Positions 1 to 5,230 of a stretch of DNA of 7,814 bases are shown here, in pieces. Positions within the stretch are counted from its first letter, which is position 1. Every line of letters begins with the position of its first letter. Below the pieces are notes generated by a model. It worked only from the letters and a program-made list of their open reading frames with translations. It ran no database searches and had not been told where the DNA came from. A program made the translations under genes and the position numbers. Origin of the DNA: Verrucomicrobiota bacterium (GTDB taxonomy: Bacteria; Verrucomicrobiota; Lentisphaeria; Oligosphaerales; JAFGRS01); assembly GCA_019136035.1 (NCBI GenBank), contig JAGVUW010000561.1:1-7814 (forward strand), given 5' to 3'.

Positions 1-564
1 CCGTTCTGGGATGAGGTCTACCACAATGCATTCCCCGACATGGTGGGGTGCATCAATACGGCATCGGCCGGGAAGAGCCCCATTCAAGACCAGGGTATCG
101 ACCGCATAATTGTGCTGAAGTCTGGTCGAGAGCTGCATGTGGACGAGAAGAAGTCCAAAAAGTCATACGATTCCTTCTTTCTGGAATACATCAGCAACGA
201 CAGGATCAAGTCGCCAGGCTGGATGGATAAGCCTCTACGCATCGACTTCCTGGCCTACGCCTTCATGCCTAAGCGCCGGGTTTACCTGATCCAATGGGAC
301 ATGCTGCGCCGCGCCTGGAGGCGCTTCAAAAAAGAGTGGCTGTCGGTCTACAAGACCAAGACCGTCAAAAACAAGACCTACAACACATTGGGTGTGTGCG
401 TCCCCATCAATGTTGTGCGCGCCGCCGTTTATCGAGCTGGAGTCATTGACGTGCAACTTGGGGCCCTGCCGATCCCCAATGATCCTCCCATGCCCCCGGC
501 ATTCAAGTGCCCGCTGCCACCCACCGCTCGCGAGCAGGGCGACCTGTTCGAAGAGTGCGCGTGA
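1..564 (+). CDS. PD-(D/E)XK-like phage nuclease, 5' end outside window
   Basis: The frame is open from base 1 with no stop, so the gene starts upstream; the first ATG in the window (position 40) is internal. The 187 visible codons hold GIDRIIVL followed by ELHVDEKK. This is the pattern of a PD-(D/E)XK nuclease core: Asp34 of the visible part at the first strand, then Asp48-Glu49-Lys50 as the D-x-K pair. After it comes an aromatic-rich stretch (YDSFFLEY) and a basic segment (MLRRAWRRFKKEW) that could contact DNA. From memory, phage and prophage proteins with an FWD...FPDM start and a GIDR...VDEK core exist and are usually annotated as hypothetical. The biological substrate is unknown; recombination or replication support is inferred from the helicase and initiator genes downstream. 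The stop (562-564) lies 14 bp before the chosen helicase start. Base composition is visibly less GC-rich than in the following genes. The fold call is moderately sure, the function is not. Confidence 0.75.
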   Translation, partial: PFWDEVYHNAFPDMVGCINTASAGKSPIQDQGIDRIIVLKSGRELHVDEKKSKKSYDSFFLEYISNDRIKSPGWMDKPLRIDFLAYAFMPKRRVYLIQWDMLRRAWRRFKKEWLSVYKTKTVKNKTYNTLGVCVPINVVRAAVYRAGVIDVQLGALPIPNDPPMPPAFKCPLPPTAREQGDLFEECA

Positions 565-566
565 GC

Positions 567-573
567 GAGGAGG
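567..573 (+). promoter_or_regulatory. Ribosome binding site deciding the helicase start
   Basis: GAGGAGG lies 5 bases before the GTG at 579. An alternative in-frame GTG at 561 overlaps the upstream stop as GTGA but has no comparable purine-rich site before it. The ribosome binding site therefore favours 579, leaving a 14-bp gap after the nuclease gene. Confidence 0.7.
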
Positions 574-578
574 CCCCT

Positions 579-1889
579 GTGTCCAACGACGAGACCAGAC
601 TGTGGGAGATGGAGCGCCGGATGGTGGTCGGCATGTTCGACGGCTACCAGCCCGCCGCTCCGGTCGCCCTCACGGACGTCGCCGATAAGCCGGCCAGGAC
701 GGCCCTCCAGGCCCTTCGCACGATGCAGGCCGAGGGTTTGCCTGTCCCAGGCTTCGAAGGGCTCCTGAGGGGCCTCCAGGGGCGAGGAGACGGCACCCTC
801 ACCCTGCTTGAACCTTACTACCCCGTCACGCAAGCGCAGTTCGACCACGCTGTTGATGAGGTGGCCGCCTACCGTATCACCAGCGGCGTCCGAACCGCCG
901 CCCAGGAGATCCTCCGCCTGACCACGCAGGGCCTGCCCCTGGACGACCTGGAGCGCGAGGTCCAGGCCCGTCTGGGGCGCGCCCTGCAGGGCACCCGCAC
1001 CGGCTCACCACGATTCCAGCAGGAGCGCATGGCAGACCTGCTGGAGAGGTTCTGTGACCCCGAGCAGGCTGGCAAGCCTATCGACACCGGGTGGTCCGAC
1101 CTCGACCGGGCCCTGGGTGGCATCGAGCCTGGCAACCTGGTCCTGGTTGGCGCCCGGCCAAGCATGGGCAAGAGCGCCTTCGCCCTGCAGTTCGCCCAAC
1201 ACGTCGCCCGCCAACACGGCCCGGTGCTCTTCCAGAGCTGCGAGATGAGCGAGGTCGAGGTCACCAGGCGCGAGGTTGCCCAGATTGTCCAGGCCAACAG
1301 CCGGCAACTGGAGCCCCAGCACATCACGCGGGCCATCGCCAAGGCCTGTAGCCTGGCCCTGACCACCAGTAACACCGGAGTGGACGGTCTGCAGGCGGCG
1401 GTAGCCACCTTCCACACGCAACACCCCGACATGGCCGCCGTCTTCGTGGACTACCTCGGGCTGCTGCAGAAGGGCGGCGCTGACCAGAACGCCGAGTCGG
1501 AACTCTCCTATATCAGCCGCAGCCTCAAGCGCATGGCCGAGCGGCACGGTGTGCCGGTGGTGGCCGTGCATCAGCTCAACCGCGGCGTCGAGGCCCGGCC
1601 CGACAAGCGGCCCCTCCTCTCCGACCTGCGCGGATCCGGGGCCATCGAGCAGGACGCCAACATCGTCATGTTCCTCTACCGGCCCGGCTACTACACCGGC
1701 ACCCCGGACGACCACCGCACTGAGGTCCGCATCGCCAAGGCCCGGGACGGCGCGACCCAGACCATCAACCTGCACTGGAGGCCGGAGACCGTGACCTTCT
1801 CCTGTATCGACACCCGGCACGAGCCGCCCACCTACGGCCGGACACACTTGGCTTACGGGGACTACGGCGAGGATGGTGGGCTACTGTGA
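579..1889 (+). CDS. DnaB-type replicative DNA helicase
   Basis: A 436-aa hexameric RecA-fold helicase that would unwind DNA 5'-3' at the phage fork. Motifs (residues from the 579 start): Walker A GARPSMGKS at 191-199; the CEMSEVEV segment at 221-228, equivalent to the SLEM region of DnaB; Walker B with VFVDYLGLL at 288-296; VVAVHQLNRGVEAR at 327-340; LSDLRGSGAIEQDAN at 347-361; YRPGYY at 367-372; and KARDG at 387-391. This order is diagnostic of DnaB helicases. The N-terminal ~150 residues are much less conserved: a short ERRMVVGMF segment recalls the start of the DnaB N-terminal domain, but the rest is hard to align. Length is close to the family norm of about 450. The stop overlaps the initiator start by four bases (GTGA), suggesting translational coupling and stoichiometric production. 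Family certain; the host-versus-phage primase partner is unknown, and no primase or DnaC-type loader lies in the window. Confidence 0.96.
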   Translation: MSNDETRLWEMERRMVVGMFDGYQPAAPVALTDVADKPARTALQALRTMQAEGLPVPGFEGLLRGLQGRGDGTLTLLEPYYPVTQAQFDHAVDEVAAYRITSGVRTAAQEILRLTTQGLPLDDLEREVQARLGRALQGTRTGSPRFQQERMADLLERFCDPEQAGKPIDTGWSDLDRALGGIEPGNLVLVGARPSMGKSAFALQFAQHVARQHGPVLFQSCEMSEVEVTRREVAQIVQANSRQLEPQHITRAIAKACSLALTTSNTGVDGLQAAVATFHTQHPDMAAVFVDYLGLLQKGGADQNAESELSYISRSLKRMAERHGVPVVAVHQLNRGVEARPDKRPLLSDLRGSGAIEQDANIVMFLYRPGYYTGTPDDHRTEVRIAKARDGATQTINLHWRPETVTFSCIDTRHEPPTYGRTHLAYGDYGEDGGLL

Positions 1890-2761
1890 GTCTCTGGGTG
1901 CTATTCGACATCGAGCTGTTGGACGACCCTTCCTTCGTGGCTTTGGCATCCGCAGACCCTGCCCACCCCTGGCGCTGGATGCGCATCATCCAATTCGCCA
2001 AGAGGGCCAACGAGAAGGGCCGCGTCCTGCGCGCCGACGGCCGGCCCGTGACCACCAGGGACCTGGCCCTCACTCATGACCGCACCACCGCCACCGAGGG
2101 CACCTGGCAAGACCTGCTGACCATGTGTCTGGCTGAGGGACTCCTAGTGGAGGAGGACGGCGGAGCCTATCGGATCGCCGACTGGCGGCGCTGGCACCGG
2201 TCACCGTCGGACTTCCCAGAAGCAATATCCGAGCGGGTGGGCAAGCACCGCAAAAGGCAACGCACAGAGCGCGTTACAACGCGTTACAAGAACGATGTAA
2301 CACTTTGTAACGCATGTAACGACTCAGAAGCAGAAGCAGAAGCAGAAGCAGAAGCAGAAGCACCCCCCTGTAGTCCCCCCGAGGGGGACGGGTCGGGAGC
2401 GGGGTCTGGTTTTGCTGGGACTACGCCGAGCCCCAACGGCAACGGCAAGCGCAGTTGGGCCCAGGCCGCCGTCGCAATCCTCGTAGAGCACCTGCCCGGC
2501 AACCTCTCCACCCAGGAGCGCCAGGCCCTGGCCCGCTTGTCCGAGACCGGAGGCCGCGTCGGAGCACCACCAGAGCGTGCCCTGGACGCCATCCGCACCC
2601 ACGCCTACTCAGTCGCCTACGAGACCCAGTTCCCAAACCACGGCATCCACTACCCCAGGCGCGTCGCCCTGGAGCGCGCCCTGGCGGACGTATCAGCCAA
2701 CCCGCTCGGGCCACTGCCAAACCCATGGGACACAGACAAGCGAGGAGGGCGCCCCACGTGA
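1886..2761 (+). CDS. Phage replication initiator / replisome organiser-like protein
   Basis: A 291-aa protein with GTG start, overlapping the helicase stop by 4 bp. Residues 1-105 look like a winged-helix domain of phage replisome organisers: LFDIELLDDPSFVAL, an AKRANEKGRV segment, a helix-turn-helix-like TTRDLALTHDRT, then LAEGLLVEEDGGAYRIADW with the usual aromatic W-x-x-W-H-x-S ending (residues 100-106). A basic segment (VGKHRKRQR, 118-126) leads into a low-complexity hinge: a Thr/Asn stretch (130-146), (EA)n at 148-159, then a Pro/Gly/Ser linker to about 187. A separate helical C-terminal domain (about 188-275) could contact the helicase. Known relatives bind iterons located in their own gene and load the helicase; here the DNA of the hinge carries five GTTACA/TGTAAC motifs, as expected for an origin. 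The N-domain assignment is by pattern, and the DnaD/DnaB-loader role is inferred from position next to DnaB. Confidence 0.8.
   Translation: MSLWVLFDIELLDDPSFVALASADPAHPWRWMRIIQFAKRANEKGRVLRADGRPVTTRDLALTHDRTTATEGTWQDLLTMCLAEGLLVEEDGGAYRIADWRRWHRSPSDFPEAISERVGKHRKRQRTERVTTRYKNDVTLCNACNDSEAEAEAEAEAEAPPCSPPEGDGSGAGSGFAGTTPSPNGNGKRSWAQAAVAILVEHLPGNLSTQERQALARLSETGGRVGAPPERALDAIRTHAYSVAYETQFPNHGIHYPRRVALERALADVSANPLGPLPNPWDTDKRGGRPT
2271..2320. repeat. Iteron cluster, candidate replication origin
   Basis: GTTACA occurs at 2273-2278 and 2283-2288, and its reverse complement TGTAAC at 2296-2301, 2306-2311 and 2315-2320. The longer core GCGTTACAA occurs twice in tandem (2271-2279 and 2281-2289) and is matched by the perfect inverted copy TTGTAACGC at 2305-2313. 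Spacing is 10 bp within each pair and 9 bp to the last copy, close to one helical turn, so proteins would bind one DNA face. The cluster sits inside the initiator gene in an AT-richer island. The hexamer is read as Val-Thr, Arg-Tyr or Cys-Asn depending on the copy. Placing iterons in the initiator gene follows phage precedents such as lambda O. Confidence 0.68.
2325..2362. repeat. CAGAAG hexanucleotide tandem repeat
   Basis: 38 bp of perfect period-6 repeat (CAGAAG, about 6.3 copies) starting 5 bp after the last iteron. It encodes the Glu-Ala run of the initiator hinge. Because the unit is 6 bp, copy-number changes by slippage keep the frame open and only lengthen or shorten the linker. The + strand is strongly purine-biased, and the tract is less GC-rich than its surroundings, so it could also be part of the melting region of the origin; that role is inferred only. 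Confidence 0.9.
2373..2389 (+). other. GC hairpin next to the iteron/repeat tract
   Basis: GTCCCCC (2373-2379) and GGGGGAC (2383-2389) form a perfect 7-bp stem with a CGA loop, 10 bp after the CAGAAG tract and within the initiator coding sequence. No T-run follows, so it does not look like an intrinsic terminator. It may be an origin-associated secondary structure or a by-product of Pro/Gly codons in the linker. Confidence 0.45.
2742..2749 (+). promoter_or_regulatory. Ribosome binding site for the 67-aa gene
   Basis: GAGGAGGG lies 8 bases before the GTG at 2758. It decides the start of a gene whose open frame extends much further upstream inside the initiator gene. Confidence 0.7.
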
Positions 2762-2961
2762 GAATCACCGCCAACATCCCGGTCACCGGTTACCTGGCCA
2801 TCTGGCAGAGCTCCACCGGGGTCGAGGCCATCCTCCTCCCACACTGCGCCCCCGACTGCGTGGCCCAGGTCGAGAGCCTCGGGGCCCGCGTATACTCCCT
2901 GGCCACAACCCTGGGCGCCCTGCTGGACCGTAACGACACGGAGGTGGCTCCCCGTGGCTGA
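2758..2961 (+). CDS. Small protein of unknown function between initiator and resolvase
   Basis: A 67-aa protein starting with GTG, preceded by a strong GAGGAGGG site and overlapping the initiator stop by four bases (GTGA). It overlaps the resolvase start by 8 bp at its 3' end. I do not recognise a family. The N-terminus is beta-like (RITANIPVTGYLAIWQS), then a short HCAPDC segment (His29, Cys30, Cys34) and an amphipathic helix (VESLGARVYSLATTLGALLDR, interrupted only by its own turns). There is no signal peptide. Position inside the initiator-resolvase pair and tight coupling suggest a replication or recombination accessory protein, but that is inference from context alone. Confidence 0.72.
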   Translation: MRITANIPVTGYLAIWQSSTGVEAILLPHCAPDCVAQVESLGARVYSLATTLGALLDRNDTEVAPRG

Positions 2962-3463
2962 GAAGGACTTCCAAACCGAGCTGAACCGCGGGTTCCGGGC
3001 TACCGGGTGGTGGGCCTACAAGATTCCCGACGTGCCGCACGCCCTGGCCAAGCAGGCGCGGTTCAGTCCCGCCAAGCCGTTCGACTGCATCGCCCTGGCC
3101 AACGGAAACCTGCACGCCCTCGAGCTCAAGCAGGTCCAGTCGGGCCTCAGCTTTACGCTGAAGAGCCTCCAGGACCACCAGGAGGACGCCCTCCTGGCCG
3201 TGGAGTCCTGTGGCGGCGCCGGGTGGGTGGTGTGCAACTTCCGGGTCCGACTGTCGGCTACCCAGCAGCGCAAGCGCGGCGTCGAGAAGCTCGACCTGGC
3301 CTTCGCCGCTCGCATCCACCAGGTCGTCTCCGCTCGGGTCGACGAGGCCCGGACTGGGCTGCCACTTGACTGGTGGCAGCAGCACGCTGTCGAGCTGCCG
3401 CGCCAGAGGTCCGGAGGAGTCCTGTCCTGGGACCCGACACCTCTCGCGGAGGCCGTGGCATGA
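2954..3463 (+). CDS. RecU-like Holliday junction resolvase
   Basis: A 169-aa PD-(D/E)XK nuclease with GTG start, preceded by GGAGGTGG and 8 bp inside the upstream gene. Landmarks: FQTELNRGF (6-14) as the N-terminal Glu-containing helix; KPFDCIAL with Asp44; LHALELKQVQ with Glu57 and Lys59, giving the D...E-x-K site; then SFTLKSLQDHQEDAL (66-80), GGAGWVVCNF (87-96). The order F-x-LK-x-x-x-x-HQ, Gly-Gly, hydrophobic strand ending in Phe matches RecU-type resolvases, which cut four-way junctions symmetrically as dimers using Mg2+. Length is slightly under the ~200 of cellular RecU, as is common in phage copies. It probably resolves recombination or replication intermediates before packaging. The C-terminal ~50 residues are variable and unassigned. 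Its stop overlaps the next start as ATGA. Confidence 0.85.
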   Translation: MAEKDFQTELNRGFRATGWWAYKIPDVPHALAKQARFSPAKPFDCIALANGNLHALELKQVQSGLSFTLKSLQDHQEDALLAVESCGGAGWVVCNFRVRLSATQQRKRGVEKLDLAFAARIHQVVSARVDEARTGLPLDWWQQHAVELPRQRSGGVLSWDPTPLAEAVA

Positions 3464-3792
3464 GCCTGCAACGCCTGCCCTCCATTGCGTGCGACGCCTG
3501 CACGACCAACGAGCCGCGCCGTCACATCGGCGACTCCTGGATGACCGCCGAGGACGTCCGGCACGAGGCCGCCCGGAAGGGGTGGGTTCGTCGCGGTCGA
3601 CGCGACCTGTGCCCCTACTGCTCCGGCTGGTGCGACGACCGGACATGCCCTATTTGCGGGCGGGACTACATCTGCAGCCACGACGACATCTGCCCACGCT
3701 GCACCGGCGAGGCTCTGCCCGACCTGCCCCAGACCCGCACGACCGACGACGCCTACCGCGCCGAGCTGCGCGCGGCCGGGATGCTGGGTTGA
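3460..3792 (+). CDS. Small Cys-rich, probable zinc-binding protein
   Basis: A 110-aa protein; ATG at 3460 overlaps the resolvase stop (ATGA) and is preceded by GGAGG at 3448-3452. It has five Cys clusters: Cys11-x2-Cys14; Cys51-x2-Cys54 with Cys58; Cys63-x2-Cys66 with Cys72; and Cys78-x2-Cys81, with His74 between. The first half (CDAC, helix AEDVRHEAARKGWVRR, then RDLCPYC) resembles small phage and actinobacterial proteins in which two CxxC pairs flank a helix and bind one zinc. The second half (CPIC ... CPRC) looks like a separate zinc ribbon. So two zinc sites are likely. DNA or RNA binding or a protein-contact role is possible, but nothing shows which. The tail after residue 85 is polar. 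This is the last gene before the 103-bp gap. Confidence 0.8.
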   Translation: MSLQRLPSIACDACTTNEPRRHIGDSWMTAEDVRHEAARKGWVRRGRRDLCPYCSGWCDDRTCPICGRDYICSHDDICPRCTGEALPDLPQTRTTDDAYRAELRAAGMLG

Positions 3793-3899
3793 TACGCACC
3801 AACCCGGCCAACTGCACGCCGCCCAGGCGGCCGACTAACAGCCCTGATGGGCACGAGGCTCCGGCAGAGCCGGAGGCAGAGGGAGGAGACAAGAGATGA
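3789..3899 (+). CDS. Possible 36-codon ORF with TTG start in the gap
   Basis: A TTG at 3789 overlaps the upstream stop (TTGA) and the frame stays open to a TGA at 3897-3899 that overlaps the next ATG (ATGA). The predicted 36-aa peptide is Pro/Glu/Arg-rich, with no recognised motif. Coupled overlaps on both sides fit the style of this operon, but no good ribosome binding site precedes the TTG and the composition looks non-coding. Treat it as a weak candidate; the alternative is a non-coding, hairpin-rich spacer. Confidence 0.22.
   Translation: MIRTNPANCTPPRRPTNSPDGHEAPAEPEAEGGDKR
3818..3875 (+). promoter_or_regulatory. Three successive hairpins in the 3793-3895 gap
   Basis: GCCGCC/GGCGGC (3818-3823 and 3826-3831, 2-nt loop, or five pairs with a 4-nt loop), GCCC/GGGC (3841-3844 and 3849-3852, TGAT loop) and CTCCGGC/GCCGGAG (3859-3865 and 3869-3875, AGA loop). 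The last stem ends 6 bases before the GGGAGGAG ribosome binding site of the exported-protein gene. There is no U-tract, so a classical intrinsic terminator is not supported. GC-rich stems without U-tracts can attenuate transcription or protect RNA ends in high-GC bacteria. No promoter was recognised in the gap. Confidence 0.4.
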
Positions 3900-4348
3900 G
3901 ACACACGACATGGCTGGCCACGGTGGCCCTGTTCCTGGCCCTGGCAGGGGCCGCGTATGCAGGGAATGCCCTGGTCGGCAGCTTGGATGACGACTACGGC
4001 AAGACATTGCGCATCTACCGCTCCGACTACGAAGGCATCATTGGCGTGAGCATCTACGGCGACGGCGCGAGCCATATCGCCCTGATGTCGAGGAGCCAGG
4101 CCCGCACACTGGCGTCGATGCTGGAGAGTGGGTGGCGCAAACGCGCCAACTACAACAGGAACACCATTACCGGGTCCGTCAACGGACCGGACGGCAGTAG
4201 GGCTATGGTTGCCGTAGTCCCCGAGCCAGACCCGCTGCAGGTCAGTCTGGCCGTCGAGGACACGGACACCGGTATGGCCGCGTCATTCTGGTCCTCGCCC
4301 GGCGCTATCCGTTACCTGGCCAACACCCTGCGGAGGGCGGCACGATGA
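3896..4348 (+). CDS. Exported protein with Sec signal peptide and internal duplication
   Basis: A 150-aa protein; ATG at 3896 follows GGGAGGAG (3881-3888). Residues 1-22 are a signal peptide: short polar start (MRHTTW), hydrophobic core LATVALFLALAG and an AYA cleavage site before Gly23. There is no lipobox Cys, so the product should be released or periplasmic, or remain anchored if cleavage fails. The mature 128 residues hold two similar units: VSIYGDG (51-57) followed by SRSQARTLASML (65-76), and VSLAVED (116-122) followed by SSPGAIRYLANTL (133-145). Each looks like a beta-hairpin plus a helix with the A-x-x-LA-x-x-L pattern. I do not recognise a named family. An exported product in an otherwise cytoplasmic early region could act on the cell surface, for example against superinfection, but this is inference. 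Stop overlaps the next ATG. Confidence 0.82.
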   Translation: MRHTTWLATVALFLALAGAAYAGNALVGSLDDDYGKTLRIYRSDYEGIIGVSIYGDGASHIALMSRSQARTLASMLESGWRKRANYNRNTITGSVNGPDGSRAMVAVVPEPDPLQVSLAVEDTDTGMAASFWSSPGAIRYLANTLRRAAR

Positions 4349-4572
4349 GCGCACCCTACACCCGCGACGCCATCCAGCAGGCCCTGGACGAGGGCTGCAC
4401 CACCAAGACCCGCGCCCTGGCTCAGGCTTACAGGGCCCTGCGCCAGACCCACCACTACACGACACGGGAGGCGCTGGATGCCACCTGGGCGCTGATGGAG
4501 CGCGAGGGAGCCATCGTGCGCGAGGGTAGGGAGTATCGGATGCAAACGGAGGCGCAGAATGACGACAAATGA
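4345..4572 (+). CDS. Small protein, possible winged helix
   Basis: A 75-aa protein; ATG overlaps the previous stop (ATGA) with GGAGGG at 4332-4337. Predicted mostly helical: AIQQALDEG, a second helix TRALAQAYRALRQT, a third TREALDATWALMEREG, then IVREGREYRM as a two-strand wing. The helix-helix-helix-wing order and the ALMEREGAIVREG pattern resemble small winged-helix DNA-binding proteins, but no specific family is recognised and the protein is short. A regulator of the accessory block is possible. Its last 14 bp overlap the next gene. Confidence 0.72.
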   Translation: MSAPYTRDAIQQALDEGCTTKTRALAQAYRALRQTHHYTTREALDATWALMEREGAIVREGREYRMQTEAQNDDK

Positions 4573-5230
4573 CGACAGCATCGAGTGGGTGGTGGAACGG
4601 CTGCAGGCGTTGCAGCAGGAGCACGAGGATGCCCGACGAGCGAACCGGGAGGTGGACCATGCCGCCTGTCGCATCGCGAGCGAGTCCTACCTCCAGGACC
4701 TGCTGCGGGCCTATGGCCGACTCGACGAGGCTCGGGCCGAGGTAGAGCGCCTGCAGGCCGAGGTGGAGCGCTTGACGGCTGAGATTCAACCACGCATCGA
4801 GCGCAGCATCGCGTTCCAGGATGCGATGGAGGAGGCCGAGATGGAACGAGATGAGGCCAGGGCCGAGGTAGAGCGCCTGCAGGCTGAGGTTGACCGGCTA
4901 CAGGGGCAGGTCGAGACTCGGGACATCATCATCTGCCAAGTGGCGTGGCAGATGCAGGCTGTCGCCACTGCCATTGGGATGACCCCCGAGGAACAGGCTG
5001 CGAGCGCGGAGGGGATCGGAGACGCGATCGCCGAGCTGGTCACCCGCTTGCAGGCCGAGCGTGACGCCGCCCATCAGGATGGTTACCGCGCCGGCCAGGA
5101 GGCCATGCGGGAGCGGTGTGCCGCGCTGTGTGACGACTGGGAGGAGGCCACCTACTGCGACGGGTGGCGGGAGATGGAGCAGGGGGCCCAGCATTGCGCC
5201 GAGGCCATCCGGGCCCTGGGGGTGGAGTGA
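4559..5230 (+). CDS. Coiled-coil phage protein with duplicated heptad block
   Basis: A 223-aa protein; ATG at 4559 follows GGAGG (4548-4552) and lies 14 bp inside the upstream gene. Residues about 54-120 are a long parallel-type coiled coil. The block DEARAEVERLQAEVERL (56-72) recurs as DEARAEVERLQAEVDRL (98-114), exactly 42 residues or six heptads later, and the DNA repeats almost exactly too. A second helical part (TPEEQAASAEGIGDAIAEL, 142-160) precedes a C-terminal segment with GYRAGQEAMRERCAAL (175-190) and QHCAEAIRAL (211-220). This C-terminal pattern, with Cys187, Cys191, Cys200 and Cys213, is common at the ends of small phage proteins of unknown function. Probably oligomeric and cytoplasmic; no catalytic motif. 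Stop shares one base with the next ATG (TGATG). Confidence 0.82.
   Translation: MTTNDDSIEWVVERLQALQQEHEDARRANREVDHAACRIASESYLQDLLRAYGRLDEARAEVERLQAEVERLTAEIQPRIERSIAFQDAMEEAEMERDEARAEVERLQAEVDRLQGQVETRDIIICQVAWQMQAVATAIGMTPEEQAASAEGIGDAIAELVTRLQAERDAAHQDGYRAGQEAMRERCAALCDDWEEATYCDGWREMEQGAQHCAEAIRALGVE
4734..4758 (+). repeat. 25-bp direct repeat, copy 1 (coiled-coil coding)
   Basis: A 25-base segment identical to 4860-4884, lying 126 bp (six heptads) upstream of it. It begins GGGCCGAGGTAGAGCG and ends CTGCAGGC. It encodes part of the ARAEVERLQA block. Identity at synonymous positions suggests a recent tandem duplication or gene conversion. Confidence 0.85.
4860..4899 (+). repeat. Direct repeat copy 2, shared within and between genes
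   Basis: Bases 4860-4884 repeat 4734-4758 exactly, while 4872-4899 (28 bases, starting AGCGCCTGCAGGCTGAGG) are identical to 5943-5970 in another gene. This copy therefore links the two coiled-coil genes at the DNA level. Confidence 0.85.

Noticed and set aside
1005..1847. 280-codon minus-strand frame opposite the helicase
   Set aside because: It mirrors the helicase ATPase core, which is certain; no independent protein signal is visible.
2271..2362. CRISPR-like array
   Set aside because: The repeats are only 6-9 bp with 3-7 bp between them, or tandem without spacers, so they fit iterons and a microsatellite and not a CRISPR array.
2783..3646. 287-codon minus-strand frame opposite the resolvase and zinc-protein genes
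   Set aside because: Arg/Ser/Gly-rich low-complexity translation without motifs, opposite genes with clear start signals and domains.
3847..4000. Out-of-frame ATG start at 3847 running into the exported-protein gene
   Set aside because: No ribosome binding site, antagonistic frame to a gene with a clear signal peptide, and Arg/Gly-rich translation.
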